Part shown: positions 7,665-17,528 of the stretch, in pieces
Numbering within the stretch: the stretch's first letter is position 1
How the letters are laid out: each line of letters begins with the position of its first letter
Origin: Microbispora catharanthi
GTDB taxonomy: Bacteria > Actinomycetota > Actinomycetes > Streptosporangiales > Streptosporangiaceae
NCBI RefSeq assembly: GCF_006334915.2
Contig: NZ_VDMA02000019.1
Coordinates: 1 to 64,000 of the forward strand
Length of the DNA stretch: 64,000 nt
Reading direction: 5' to 3'
The notes under the pieces: model-generated
Databases searched by the model: none
What the model saw: the letters and a program-made list of their open reading frames with translations, nothing else
What the model was told of the DNA's origin: nothing
Made by a program: the position numbers and the translations under genes

Positions 7665-10600
7665 ATGCCCCCCAGGCGGCCGACCTATCGCGCCAGAAAA
7701 CGGATCGCGCAGACCTGCGCCTTACTCCTGACCTTCACGGGACTGACCGTGCTCACCCCGGCCACGCCCGCGCAAGCGCACGCGGCACCCATCGACGCCG
7801 CCGACTACCAGCGCGTGGAGCTGGCCAGGGGCGTCGCCGAGATGGGCGAGCCGATGACGATGACCGTGCTGCCCGACCTGTCGGTGCTGCACACCGCTCG
7901 CGAGGGAGTCCTGCGGCGCACCGACGCGCGCGGCGACACGACCGTGGTCGGCACGCTGAACGTCTACAACCACGACGAGGAGGGGCTCCAGGGAGTCGCC
8001 GCCGACCCCGGCTTCGCGACCAACCGCTTCGTCTACCTCTACTACGCTCCCCGCCTCGACACCCCCGACGGCGACGCCCCGGCCACCGCGTCCGATTTCT
8101 CGGCCTGGAAGGGCGTGAACCGGCTGTCCAGGTTCACCGTCAAGCCCGACTGGTCGCTGGACAAGGCCAGCGAGGTCAAGATCCTCGACGTGCCGGCCGA
8201 TCGCGGCATCTGCTGCCACGTCGGCGGCGACATGGACTTCGACGCCGCCGGCAACCTCTATCTGTCGACCGGCGACGACAGCAACCCCTTCGACTCGTCG
8301 GGCTACTCCCCGATCGACGAGCGGCCCGACCGCAACCCGGCGTACGACGCCCAGCGCAGCGCGGGCAACACCAACGACCTGCGCGGCAAGATCCTGCGCA
8401 TCAAGGTCAAGCCGGACGGGACCTACGACATCCCCGAGGGCAACCTGTTCCCCGCGGGCACCCCGAACACCCGGCCCGAGATCTACGCGATGGGCTTCCG
8501 CAACCCGTTCCGGCTGAGCGTCGACAAGGCCACCGGCGTCGTCTACGTGGGCGATTACGGCCCCGACGCCGGCACCGCCGACCCCAACCGCGGGCCGAGC
8601 GGCCAGGTCGAGTTCAACCGGGTCACCCGCCCCGGCAACTACGGCTGGCCCTACTGCACGGGCACCAACACGCCGGTCGAGACCTACAACACGTTCACCT
8701 TCCCCTCCGGTCCCTCCGGGGCGAAGTACGACTGCGCCGGCGGCCCGGTCAACGCCTCCCCGCGCAACACCGGCCAGCGCACGCTGCCGCCCGCCCAGCC
8801 CGCGTGGATCAGGTACGGCGGCGACGCCGGCTCGCCGCCCGAGTTCGGCGGCGGCTCCGAGTCCCCCATGGGCGGTCCGGTCTACCACTACGACGCCGCG
8901 CTCGACTCCGCGGTCAAGTTCCCGCAGGACATGGACGGCCACCTCTTCGTCGGTGAGTTCGGCCGCAGGTGGATCAAGGCGATCGACATGCAGGCCGACG
9001 GGACGCGCGGCGACATCGTCGACTTCCCGTGGACCGGCACGCAGGTGATGGACCTGGCGTTCGGCCCGGACGGCGCGCTGTATGTGCTCGACTACGGCAC
9101 CGGCTACTTCAACGGCGACGCCAACTCGGCGCTGTACCGCTTCGAGTACATCAAGGGCCGTGACCGTTCCCCGATCGCGGTGGCCAAGTCCGACAAGACC
9201 TCGGGCAAGACGCCTCTCACGGTCACGTTCTCCTCGGCCGGCTCCACCGACCCCGAGGGCGCCACGCTCACCTACGCCTGGGACTTCGGCGACGGCACCA
9301 CCTCCACCGAGGCGAACCCGGTCAAGACCTACGACAAGGACGGCACGTACACCGCGACGCTCACGGTGCGCGACCCCGCGGGCAACAGCGGCAGCGCCAG
9401 CGTGGTCGTCACGGCGGGCAACACCGCGCCGACCGTGACCATCGAGACGCCCACGGCGGGCAGCCTGTTCCAGTGGGGCGACTCGGTCCCCTTCACGATC
9501 AAGGTCACCGACCCTGAGGACGGCGAGGTCGACTGCGCGAAGGTCAAGATGACCTACGTGCTCGGCCACGACAGCCACGGCCACCAGATCAGCTCGAAGA
9601 ACGGCTGCTCGGGCGAGCTGACCATCCCGGTCGACGGCGAGCACGACGACGCGGCGAACATCTTCGCGGTGTTCGACGCCGAATACACCGACAAGGGCGG
9701 GCTGACCACCCACGCCCAGAACATCCTGCAGCCGCGGCACCGCCAGGCCGAGCACTACTCGGCGTCCTCGGGGATCAACCCGATCAGCAAGTCGCAGGCG
9801 CACGGCGGCAAGACCGTGGGCGACATCAACAACGGCGACTGGATCTCCTTCAAGCCGTACGCGCTGAGCAAGGCCAAGGGGATCACCGCCCGCGTCTCCT
9901 CGGGCGGGAAGGGCGGCACCATCGAGGTCCGCGCGGGCTCGCCGACCGGCACCCTGCTGGGCAAGGTGAGCGTGCCCGTCACCGGAGGCTGGGAGACCTT
10001 CGTCGACGTCTCCGCGCCGCTGTCGAACGCCCCGGCCGGAACGACCGAGCTCTATCTGGTCTTCCAGGGCCACGACGGCGCGCTCTTCGACATGGACGAC
10101 TTCACGCTGACGGCCGAGCCGCCCGCGGGCAGGAGCCCGGGACCGATCGTCGGCGCCGCCGGCCTGTGCCTCGACGTCGCGGGCGCCAACCCGGCCAACG
10201 GCACCGGCGTGCAGCTCTACGAGTGCAACGGGACCGGAGCGCAGGTGTGGACCGTCGACGGCTCCACGCTCCGCTCGCTCGGCAAGTGCCTCGACGTGTC
10301 CAACGGCGGCACCGCCGACGGCACGCGGGTGCAGATCTGGGACTGCGTCGCCGGCGTCGGCGCGCAGATGTGGACGATCGGTACGGACGGCACCATCAAG
10401 AACCCGCAGTCGGGCAAGTGCCTCGACGGGTCGAACACCGGGCAGATGGTCATCAAGACCTGTGACGGCGGCGACGCGCAGAAGTGGACGCTGCCGGCCG
10501 GCGACAGCGGCGAGGGCGAGGTTCTGGTCTTCTCGCGTACGGCCGGCTTCCGGCACGACTCGATCCCGGCGGGCATCCAGGCGATCAAGGACCTGGGCTT

Positions 10601-13178
10601 CAAGGTCACCGCGACCGAGGACCCGGCGGTCTTCACCACCCAGAACCTGGCCAAGTACAAGGCCGTGGTGTTCCTCAGCACCACGGGCGACGTGCTGAAC
10701 GACGCCCAGCAGGCGGCCTTCGAGTCGTACGTCAAGGCGGGCGGCGGCTACGTGGGCATCCACGCGGCGGCCGATACCGAGTATGACTGGCCGTTCTACG
10801 GCGGCCTGGTCGGGGCGTGGTTCGCCTCGCACCCCGCCGTCCAGCAGGCGACCGTGAAGGTGGAGGACCGGGCCCACCCGGCGACCGCCCACCTCGGGCC
10901 GACGTGGACCCGCACCGACGAGTGGTACGACTACCGCTCCAACGCCCGCACCACCGCCCATGTGCTGGCCTCGCTCGACGAGAAGTCGTACTCCGGCGGC
11001 AAGATGGGCGAGGACCACCCGATCGCGTGGTGCAAGGAGTATCAGGGCGGCCGGTCGTTCTACACGGGCGGCGGCCACACGGCGTCCTCGTTCTCCGAGC
11101 CGGAGTTCCGGCAGCACCTGCTGGGCGGCATCAGGTACGCCATGGGCGACCTCAAGGCCGACTGCCGTCCCGAGACCGGCTACACGACGCTCTACAACGG
11201 CGCCACCACCGGCTGGCAGCAGGCCGGGCCCGGCGGATTCACGAACGCCGACGGCACCCTGACCTCGCACGGCGGCCTGGGGCTGTACTGGTACAAGGCG
11301 AAGGAGTTCCACTCCTACTCGCTCAAGCTGGACTGGAGGATGCGCGGCGACGACAACGCGGGCGTTTTCGTGGGCTTCCCCGCCTCCGACGACCCGTGGT
11401 CGGCGGTCGACAACGGCTACGAGATCCAGATCGACGCCACGGACGTTCCCGAGAAGACGACCGGGTCGGTCTACGGCTTCCAGTCGGCGGACCTCAAGGC
11501 CAGGGACGCCGCGCTCAACCCGCCGGGGCAGTGGAACACCTACGAGCTCCGGGTGGAGGGTGAGCGCCTGCAGATCTTCCTCAACGGCGTGAAGATCAAC
11601 GACTTCACCAACACCGACCCGAAGCGGTCCCTCCAGCAGGGCTACGTGGGCATCCAGAACCACGGCGACGGCGACGAGGTGGCGTTCCGGAACATCCGCA
11701 TCAAGGAGCTCGGCCCGGCGGAGGGCGACGTCACCGTCCAGGCCGAGAGCTGGACCGAGGCGAACGGCGTCGACACCTACCCCCACGCCCCCGCGCACGG
11801 CGGCACCGTGCTCGGCTACGTCAACCCCGGCGACTGGGCGGCGTACGACGGCGTGGACCTCACCGGCGTCACCAGGTTCACCGCCCGGGTGGCCTCGCCC
11901 ACCCCGAGCGGCGGCTTCGAGATCCGGACCGGTTCCCCGACCGGCCCGGTGCTCGGCAGCGTCACGGTCCCGAACACCGGCGGCTGGGAGTCGTACGCGG
12001 ACGTCTCCACGGCGCTCACGAACGTCCCCTCCGGGAGCGTGAAGCTCTACCTGGTGTTCACCGGGGCCGACTTCGACGTGGACGACTTCACGCTCGTCCG
12101 CGGCGCGAAGGACGCGAAGGCGCCGGTGACGACGGCCACACTCGATCCGGCGGAGCCGGCGAGCGGCTGGTTCACCGGACCGATCTCGGTCACGCTGAAG
12201 GCCGCCGACGAGGACAAGGGCAGCGGGGTCGACAAGACCGAGTACCAGCTCGACGGCGGGGCCTGGACCGTCTACAGCGCTCCGGTCGTGGTCTCGGGCG
12301 ACGGCTCGCACACGCTGGCCTACCGCTCGTCGGACAAGGCGGGAAACGTCGAGGACGCCAAGACCCTCGCGGTCAAGGTGGACGCGACGGCGCCGATGAC
12401 CACCGCGTCGTTCCCCCCGGCGAACGACGAGGGCTGGCACAACGGTGCGGTCCCGGTGACCCTGGCCGCGACGGACACCACGTCCGGCGTGGCGAAGATC
12501 GAGTACGCGGTGGACGGCGGCCCCTGGACGGCGTACGCCCAGACGGTCGGCGTCACCGGTGAGGGGCAGCACGAGCTGCGCTATCGCTCGGCCGACAAGG
12601 CGGGCAACGTCGAGGAGATCAAGGCCGTGACGGTCAAGATCGACACGAAGGCGCCCACCGTCGCGGTCTCCGGCGTCGCGGGCGGCCAGAAGTACGGCGA
12701 CAGCCTGGACCTGGCCATCGGCTGGACGGCCGTTGACAGCGGCTCCGGCATCAAGACGGTCACCGGCACGCTGGACGGCAAGCCGTTCACGTCGGGCACC
12801 GTCCAGGCGCTGTACGAGCTGGCCCTGGGCGAGCACACGCTCACCGTCACCGCCGTCAACAAGGCCGGCAACCAGACCGTTCAGACGGTGAAGTTCTCCG
12901 TCGTCACCTCGACGGACGACATCACCGCTCTGATCGACCGTTTCGAGGCCGCCGGGAAGCTCACCGGCAAGAGCGCCCACAAGCTCCAGACCAACCTGGC
13001 GACCGTCCGCGACGCGGAGAACAAGGACAAGAAGGCCGACAAGATCACCAAGGAGCTGCAGAAGTTCAAGGACGTCGCCGGCGACCAGAAGGTCGTGACC
13101 GACGCCCAGGTCCGCGCCACGCTCCTCCGGGACGCCGACGCGCTGATCGTCCAGTACGGCGGCACGCCGAAGGGCTGA
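7665..13178 (+). CDS. Secreted multidomain PQQ-type sugar dehydrogenase / ThuA / DUF1080 protein
   Basis: A 1837-residue exported protein. Rough order: signal peptide (1-40, ending near PAQAHA); glucose/sorbosone dehydrogenase beta-propeller (44-498); PKD domain (500-585, with YAWDFGDGTTS); linker domain (585-695); CBM6-like module (697-815); ricin-B/CBM13 lectin (825-945, with CLDVSNGGTADGTRVQIWDC); ThuA-like domain (950-1167, with HAAADTEYDWPFYGGLVGAW); DUF1080 / 3-keto-disaccharide-hydrolase domain (1172-1352); second CBM6 (1358-1475); OmpL47/Ig-like repeats (1483-1745); C-terminal FIVAR-like helical segment (1750-1837). The ATG at 7665 has GGAAAGGAAG upstream and opens the signal peptide; the frame is open upstream to 7524 but without a site. 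The ThuA plus DUF1080 pairing suggests handling of keto-sugars outside the cell. A strong hairpin follows. Confidence 0.9.
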   Translation: MPPRRPTYRARKRIAQTCALLLTFTGLTVLTPATPAQAHAAPIDAADYQRVELARGVAEMGEPMTMTVLPDLSVLHTAREGVLRRTDARGDTTVVGTLNVYNHDEEGLQGVAADPGFATNRFVYLYYAPRLDTPDGDAPATASDFSAWKGVNRLSRFTVKPDWSLDKASEVKILDVPADRGICCHVGGDMDFDAAGNLYLSTGDDSNPFDSSGYSPIDERPDRNPAYDAQRSAGNTNDLRGKILRIKVKPDGTYDIPEGNLFPAGTPNTRPEIYAMGFRNPFRLSVDKATGVVYVGDYGPDAGTADPNRGPSGQVEFNRVTRPGNYGWPYCTGTNTPVETYNTFTFPSGPSGAKYDCAGGPVNASPRNTGQRTLPPAQPAWIRYGGDAGSPPEFGGGSESPMGGPVYHYDAALDSAVKFPQDMDGHLFVGEFGRRWIKAIDMQADGTRGDIVDFPWTGTQVMDLAFGPDGALYVLDYGTGYFNGDANSALYRFEYIKGRDRSPIAVAKSDKTSGKTPLTVTFSSAGSTDPEGATLTYAWDFGDGTTSTEANPVKTYDKDGTYTATLTVRDPAGNSGSASVVVTAGNTAPTVTIETPTAGSLFQWGDSVPFTIKVTDPEDGEVDCAKVKMTYVLGHDSHGHQISSKNGCSGELTIPVDGEHDDAANIFAVFDAEYTDKGGLTTHAQNILQPRHRQAEHYSASSGINPISKSQAHGGKTVGDINNGDWISFKPYALSKAKGITARVSSGGKGGTIEVRAGSPTGTLLGKVSVPVTGGWETFVDVSAPLSNAPAGTTELYLVFQGHDGALFDMDDFTLTAEPPAGRSPGPIVGAAGLCLDVAGANPANGTGVQLYECNGTGAQVWTVDGSTLRSLGKCLDVSNGGTADGTRVQIWDCVAGVGAQMWTIGTDGTIKNPQSGKCLDGSNTGQMVIKTCDGGDAQKWTLPAGDSGEGEVLVFSRTAGFRHDSIPAGIQAIKDLGFKVTATEDPAVFTTQNLAKYKAVVFLSTTGDVLNDAQQAAFESYVKAGGGYVGIHAAADTEYDWPFYGGLVGAWFASHPAVQQATVKVEDRAHPATAHLGPTWTRTDEWYDYRSNARTTAHVLASLDEKSYSGGKMGEDHPIAWCKEYQGGRSFYTGGGHTASSFSEPEFRQHLLGGIRYAMGDLKADCRPETGYTTLYNGATTGWQQAGPGGFTNADGTLTSHGGLGLYWYKAKEFHSYSLKLDWRMRGDDNAGVFVGFPASDDPWSAVDNGYEIQIDATDVPEKTTGSVYGFQSADLKARDAALNPPGQWNTYELRVEGERLQIFLNGVKINDFTNTDPKRSLQQGYVGIQNHGDGDEVAFRNIRIKELGPAEGDVTVQAESWTEANGVDTYPHAPAHGGTVLGYVNPGDWAAYDGVDLTGVTRFTARVASPTPSGGFEIRTGSPTGPVLGSVTVPNTGGWESYADVSTALTNVPSGSVKLYLVFTGADFDVDDFTLVRGAKDAKAPVTTATLDPAEPASGWFTGPISVTLKAADEDKGSGVDKTEYQLDGGAWTVYSAPVVVSGDGSHTLAYRSSDKAGNVEDAKTLAVKVDATAPMTTASFPPANDEGWHNGAVPVTLAATDTTSGVAKIEYAVDGGPWTAYAQTVGVTGEGQHELRYRSADKAGNVEEIKAVTVKIDTKAPTVAVSGVAGGQKYGDSLDLAIGWTAVDSGSGIKTVTGTLDGKPFTSGTVQALYELALGEHTLTVTAVNKAGNQTVQTVKFSVVTSTDDITALIDRFEAAGKLTGKSAHKLQTNLATVRDAENKDKKADKITKELQKFKDVAGDQKVVTDAQVRATLLRDADALIVQYGGTPKG

Positions 13179-13227
13179 CGCCCTGCTGAGGCCCTGCTGA
13201 AGCTGGGTTCGCCGATCTGATTCACCC

Positions 13228-13259
13228 GGGTGCCCCGTGACGCGAGTCGCGGGGCACCC
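13228..13259 (+). terminator. Rho-independent terminator of the mosaic gene
   Basis: GGGTGCCCCGTGAC (13228-13241) pairs with GTCGCGGGGCACCC (13246-13259) across a 4-base loop with one wobble/mismatch. It is followed by GCTTTCCTTTT and lies about 50 bp after the stop at 13178. Confidence 0.85.
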
Positions 13260-13445
13260 GCTTTCCTTTTGAGGCCGATCCGCGTCAGGTCTTCGCGGAT
13301 CCGGAATACTCCCGGCGGAGTAGCCATACCGCGGACGGAGCAGGCCCGAGGTGCCTGTGGCCGGACGACGCGCCCCGGACGCGCCCCGGCCTAGCGTTGC
13401 GTCGTCAGTCACCGCTCCCCCATGAAGACCGCTGAAAGGCTCCGC

Positions 13446-14636
13446 ATGGCCAGCCCGCACACACTGTCCGCAGCCGCCCCCGCCGGCCCGTCCGCCCGCC
13501 CATCCGCCCGCCCATCCGCCCGCCCATCCGTCCGCCACGCCGGCTGGATCACCGACGTCACGTTCGCCGTTCTCACCGTGGTCCTCTTCGTCGCCGTCGC
13601 CCTCGCCACCGGCGTGCACCAGCCGTGGGACGGCGTCATCCCCCTCGCGCTGTTCCTCGGCGCGCTCCTGCTCGTCCGGCGCCGGTGGCCGATGACCGTG
13701 CTGCTGCTGTCGGTCGCCGCCGTCTTCGCCTACCACCTGGGGCACCCCTCTCCCGCCGGGTGGATCTGGCCCGTGGCGGCGGCGTACTTCACCGCCGCCG
13801 CCACCTCGCGCGTGCGCTGGGTGGTCGTCGCCGGCATCGCCCAGCTCGTCTACTCCGCCGTCGACGCCTGGTGGATCATCGACAGGAACCTCGTTCGCTA
13901 CTTCGTCCACACCCTCGGTGAGGGGCTGCTGCTCGCGGCCCTCGTCGCCGCGGGCCTCGCCTACGTCGCGTCGCAGCGCCGGGGCGACCTGCTGCGCGAG
14001 GCCGAATATCGCGCCCGGGCCGCGGAGGAACGCCTGAGCGTCGCGCGTGAGGTGCACGACATCGTCGCCCACACGCTGGCCGTCGTCGGCGTCCACCTCA
14101 ACGTCGCCGCCGACACCCTGCGGGAGGAGCCCGCCGAGGCCGCCGCCGCGCTGCGCCTGGCCCAGGACGTCAGGAACCGGGCGATGAAGGACCTCAACTC
14201 GCTCATCGCCGTCCTGCGGGAAGGCCCCGCCGGCACCGCGCCCCAGCCCGACGTCTCAGCCCTCGGCGCGCTCGTCGCCGACGCCCGCGCGGCCGGGCTC
14301 GACGTCACCCTCCGCGAACACGGGGACCTTTCGACGATCCCCGCCCCCGCCTCCGTCGCGGTCCACCGCATCGTGCAGGAGGCGCTCGCCAACACGCTCA
14401 GGCACTCGGGGGCGACCATGGCCGAGGTGGCGGTGGGCCGTCACGCCCGTTCGGTCACCGTCGAGATCGCCGACAACGGCAAGGGCCACTCCTCCGGCGG
14501 CGCCGTCACCGAGGGCAACGGCCTCACCGGGATGCGCGAGCGGGTGCGCGCCCTCGGCGGGACGCTCACCGCGGGCCCGGTGCCCCAGGGCTTCGCCGTG
14601 AAGGCCGAGATCCCTGTGGCAGGCTCGGCGGAGTGA
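13446..14636 (+). CDS. NarL-group sensor histidine kinase
   Basis: A 396-residue membrane kinase with four to six hydrophobic N-terminal segments (about residues 35-165) and no extracellular sensor domain. The HisKA_3 dimerisation box has REVHDIVAHTLAVV, with the phospho-acceptor His. An HATPase domain follows, with NTLRHSG (N box) and EIADNGKGHSSGG / GNGLTGMRERV (G boxes). Start: the ATG at 13446 has GAAAGG 7 bases upstream; the ATG at 13422 is the alternative. The extreme N-terminus contains a Pro-Ser-Ala-Arg tandem repeat. The stop overlaps the response-regulator start as GTGA, so this is a classic two-component pair. The signal is unknown. Confidence 0.9.
   Translation: MASPHTLSAAAPAGPSARPSARPSARPSVRHAGWITDVTFAVLTVVLFVAVALATGVHQPWDGVIPLALFLGALLLVRRRWPMTVLLLSVAAVFAYHLGHPSPAGWIWPVAAAYFTAAATSRVRWVVVAGIAQLVYSAVDAWWIIDRNLVRYFVHTLGEGLLLAALVAAGLAYVASQRRGDLLREAEYRARAAEERLSVAREVHDIVAHTLAVVGVHLNVAADTLREEPAEAAAALRLAQDVRNRAMKDLNSLIAVLREGPAGTAPQPDVSALGALVADARAAGLDVTLREHGDLSTIPAPASVAVHRIVQEALANTLRHSGATMAEVAVGRHARSVTVEIADNGKGHSSGGAVTEGNGLTGMRERVRALGGTLTAGPVPQGFAVKAEIPVAGSAE
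13492..13535 (+). repeat. 12-bp tandem repeat inside the kinase N-terminus
   Basis: About three and a half copies of the unit CGCCCGCCCATC encode a repeated Pro-Ser-Ala-Arg. The period is a multiple of three, so copy-number change would keep the frame. It lies in the cytoplasmic leader before the first membrane segment. Confidence 0.7.
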
Positions 14637-15289
14637 CGATCAGAGTGCTCCTCGCCGACGACCAGGCACTCGTACGGGCGGGCTTCCGCAGCCTGCTTGC
14701 CCGCTCGCGGGACGTCGCCGTCGTCGGGGAGGCCGCCGACGGCGCCGAGGCCGTACGGCTGGCCGCGAGCACCCGCCCCGACGTCGTCCTCATGGACATC
14801 CGCATGCCGGGGACGGACGGCATCACGGCCACCCGGAGCATCGTCACCGACCGGGACTGCCGGGTCGTCATCCTCACGACCTTCGACACCGACGAGCACG
14901 TCTTCGCCGCGCTGCGCGCCGGAGCCAGCGGCTTCCTCACCAAGGACGTCGAACCGGCCGAACTGCGCCGCGCGGTGGCCGCCGTGGCCGCCGGGGACGC
15001 GCTCCTGTCCCCCGGCGTCACCCGCCGCGTCATCGAGCGGTTCGCCCGGCGGCAGGACCTCGCGCCCGACGCCGGGGAGCGGCTGGCCGCCCTCACCACC
15101 CGCGAGCTGGAAGTGGTGCGGCTCGTCGCGCTCGGCCTGTCCAACGGCGAGATCGCCGAGCGCCTGGTCATCAGCCCGCTGACCGCCAAGACCCACGTCG
15201 CCAGGGCCATCGCCAAGCTGGACGTCCGCGACCGGGTCCAGCTCGTCATCCTGGCCTACGAGAGCGGCCTGGTGCGACCCGGCCGTTGA
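14633..15289 (+). CDS. NarL/LuxR-family response regulator
   Basis: A 218-residue regulator. The receiver domain has acidic DD near the N-terminus (LLADDQALVRAGF), the phospho-acceptor Asp in VVLMDIRMPGTDG, the Thr in VVILTTFDTDEHV and the Lys in GFLTKDVEP. The C-terminal LuxR helix-turn-helix reads LTTRELEVVRLVALGLSN, GEIAERLVISPLTAKTHV. The GTG start at 14633 overlaps the kinase stop (GTGA). Its targets cannot be told from the sequence. It converges on the Gfo/Idh/MocA gene 7 bp away. Confidence 0.93.
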   Translation: MTIRVLLADDQALVRAGFRSLLARSRDVAVVGEAADGAEAVRLAASTRPDVVLMDIRMPGTDGITATRSIVTDRDCRVVILTTFDTDEHVFAALRAGASGFLTKDVEPAELRRAVAAVAAGDALLSPGVTRRVIERFARRQDLAPDAGERLAALTTRELEVVRLVALGLSNGEIAERLVISPLTAKTHVARAIAKLDVRDRVQLVILAYESGLVRPGR

Positions 15290-15296
15290 CGTCCGG

Positions 15297-16421
15297 TCAG
15301 GCCGTCGACATGGCGGATTCGATGCTGCGGTGCCGGGCGGCGCCGTGCGCGAAATCGGGTACGCCCGGCGTGCCGCCCTCGCGCAGGTCGTTCAGGAACC
15401 GCTGGTAGGCGTGAGCGACCGCGTAGGCCGGCGCGTCAGCGTGGGCGTCCAGTCGCGGGACGCGGACGTACGATTCCGGCACCGTCAGGGGAGCGAGTCC
15501 GGTGGATGTCCCGCGGCCGCCTTCGATGGTGATCGGGCTGAGCTGGAGGTGGCCGATCGGAGCGGTGAGGACGAGGTCGCCCTCGGTGCCGTTGATCTCC
15601 CAGCGGAAGTTGGTGCCCCGGGAGACGCCTCCACGGTAGTGGAAGGTGGCCACCGCGCCGCCCGGCAGCCGTCCCGAGGCCACCACCTGGTCCGCGGCGG
15701 TCATCGGCACGGGCCGCCCGCTCCCGGTGTCCACGGCCGACGTACGCCGCGACGCCAGGTGGATCCGCAGATCCTCGGGCTCTCCAAGGACGGACGCGAG
15801 TCCGTCGAGGGTGTGGGCGAAGGGGATGGTCAGCAGTGTCGCGCCGTTGGCGGCGTCGAGCACGTAGTGATCGCCGGGGCCGACGGTGGCGCCCCAGGCG
15901 CCGCCGGAGCCGACGACCGTCGTGGACAGCACCTCCCCCACGTAGCCGTCGGCCACGAGATCCCGAACGTAGGCGAGGGCCGGGTGCGACCGCGCCTGGA
16001 GTCCGACGACGGTCGGCACCGCGCGGCCGCGCGCTTGCCGCGCCATGTCCGCGGCCTCCGCGAGCCCGTTGCCCAGCGGCCACTCGCACAGCACGCTCTT
16101 GCCGGCGCTCAGCGCCGTCCGCACCAGTTCCCGGTGGTGCGACACCTTCACCGCCACGACCACGAGGTCCACCTCGTCGCAGGCGGCCAGTTCGGCCGCC
16201 GTCCCGAAGGCGCGCGACACTCCGTGCCTGTGTCCGGAGCGCTCCGCCGACTGTTTCGAACTCGTGCTCAGGGCCCTCAGCTCGTAACCCGGGACGGCGC
16301 GCAGGGCCGGCAGGTGAGAGCGCCCGGCCCAGCCTCCGTTCGCCCCGAGTCCGATGATCCCCACTCCGATCGGCTTCCCGGACCGGGCCAGCTCGGCGAG
16401 CGGTGACGTGGATGTGTTCAT
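15297..16421 (-). CDS. Gfo/Idh/MocA-family NAD(P)-dependent oxidoreductase
   Basis: A 374-residue protein. The Rossmann nucleotide-binding loop is IGVGIIGLGANGGWAGRSHL (residues about 17-36), followed by the family block VDLVVVAVKVSHHRELV and the EWPLGNGLAEA stretch in place of the usual EKP. The C-terminal half is the substrate domain. The overall shape is closest to Gal80-like members, some of which are regulators rather than enzymes. Its ATG overlaps the aldo/keto reductase stop (ATGA, 16418-16421), so the two form an operon and may act on the same sugar or inositol-like substrate. Confidence 0.87.
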   Translation of the reverse strand: MNTSTSPLAELARSGKPIGVGIIGLGANGGWAGRSHLPALRAVPGYELRALSTSSKQSAERSGHRHGVSRAFGTAAELAACDEVDLVVVAVKVSHHRELVRTALSAGKSVLCEWPLGNGLAEAADMARQARGRAVPTVVGLQARSHPALAYVRDLVADGYVGEVLSTTVVGSGGAWGATVGPGDHYVLDAANGATLLTIPFAHTLDGLASVLGEPEDLRIHLASRRTSAVDTGSGRPVPMTAADQVVASGRLPGGAVATFHYRGGVSRGTNFRWEINGTEGDLVLTAPIGHLQLSPITIEGGRGTSTGLAPLTVPESYVRVPRLDAHADAPAYAVAHAYQRFLNDLREGGTPGVPDFAHGAARHRSIESAMSTA

Positions 16422-17458
16422 GATTCGCGGCCTGTTCTTTCTGTAGACGGCACAGGGGTGCGTTCGCTGTCCAGCAGAGCCATGAGGGGTGCGGCGTAGC
16501 GGGTTCCGGCCACCGCGCCGGCCGGGACGGCCTCGTCGATCGCGCGGAGGTCCGTGTCGGTCAGGGCGACGTCGGCCGCGGCCAGGGCCTCCTCGACGCG
16601 GTGCGGCCGGCGGGCGCCCAGGACGGCCACGATGGCGCCGCGCTCGCGGCCCTGGGTGATGACCCAGGCGGTGGCGAGTTGCGCGACGCTGATGCCGTGC
16701 GCGTCCGCGAGCGGCCGCAGCCGGTCGACGAGGGTGAGGTTCGCGGCGAGGTTGCCGGGGTGGAAGCGGGGCAGCCAGTGGGCGCGCGGGTCGCCCCCGG
16801 CGGGTCGCCGGTAGGCGCCGGTGAGCAGACCGTGCGCGAGGACCCCGTAGGCGGTGACGCCGATCCCCAGCTCGCGGCAGGTGTCCAGGATGCCGTTGGT
16901 TTCGGGACCACGGCTGAACAGGGAGTATTCGATCTGTACATCGCAGATCGGGTGCACGGCGTGGGCACGGCGGATGGTCTCCGGCCCCACCTCGGAGAGC
17001 CCGACGTGGCGCACGTACCCGGCCTGGACCAGCTCGGAGATCGCGCCGATCGTGTCCTCGATCGGGGTGTCGGGGGCGAGGCGGGCGGGGCGGTAGATGT
17101 CCACATGGTCGCCGCCGAGGCGGCGCAGCGAGTAGGCGAGGGCGTTCTTGACGTGGGCGGGGCGGCCCTCGATGCCGACGAAGGCTCCGTCGGGGCCGCG
17201 CAGACCGCCGAACTTGACGCTGAGGAGCACCTTGTCGCGATCGCCGGCGCGGAGGGCGCGGCGGATGAGGTCCTCGTTGTGGCCCATGCCGTAGAAGTCG
17301 GCGGTGTCGAGGAGGGTGACGCCGGAGTCGAGGGCCGTGTGGATCGTGGCGATGGCGTCGGCCTCGTCGGCGGGTGCGGTGTGGTCGGACATGCCGGCGC
17401 AGCCCAGGGCGACAGAGGCGACCTGAGGGCCGCCGGTGCCAAGAGGTCGGGTGTGCAT
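16418..17458 (-). CDS. Aldo/keto reductase
   Basis: A 346-residue TIM-barrel oxidoreductase starting MHTRPLGTGGPQVASVALGC. The catalytic tetrad is partly visible: Asp-Tyr in LLDTADFYGMGHNEDLIRRA, Lys in VLLSVKFG. The usual catalytic His position reads DHVDIYRPARLAPDTPIEDT, where most relatives have a Q/H-x-H motif after the strand (YQxHR), so activity may be altered. The ATG at 17458 has AGGAGG 5 bases upstream. It is divergent from the MarR gene with two operators between, so it is likely under MarR control. Confidence 0.87.
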   Translation of the reverse strand: MHTRPLGTGGPQVASVALGCAGMSDHTAPADEADAIATIHTALDSGVTLLDTADFYGMGHNEDLIRRALRAGDRDKVLLSVKFGGLRGPDGAFVGIEGRPAHVKNALAYSLRRLGGDHVDIYRPARLAPDTPIEDTIGAISELVQAGYVRHVGLSEVGPETIRRAHAVHPICDVQIEYSLFSRGPETNGILDTCRELGIGVTAYGVLAHGLLTGAYRRPAGGDPRAHWLPRFHPGNLAANLTLVDRLRPLADAHGISVAQLATAWVITQGRERGAIVAVLGARRPHRVEEALAAADVALTDTDLRAIDEAVPAGAVAGTRYAAPLMALLDSERTPVPSTERTGRES

Positions 17459-17528
17459 GGCGCCTCCTGCGGGGCGAGAAACATGGACGCCGCCGACAGG
17501 GCTGCCTCGAAAGCAGCTGCCTGTTAGC

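Noticed and set aside
7722..14096. A 2124-codon open frame on the minus strand
   Set aside because: It is antisense to the mosaic protein and kinase genes, spans an intergenic terminator, shows Val/Arg/Gly/Asp-biased noise and no domain. Long antisense frames are expected at this G+C content.
13446..15289. The NarL-type two-component system as the nitrate (NarX/NarL) or DosS/DosR system for the nar genes
   Set aside because: The kinase has no GAF/heme or nitrate-binding P-box region, only membrane helices, and it lies 37 kb from nar; NarL-type output domains are too common in actinomycetes to support the link.
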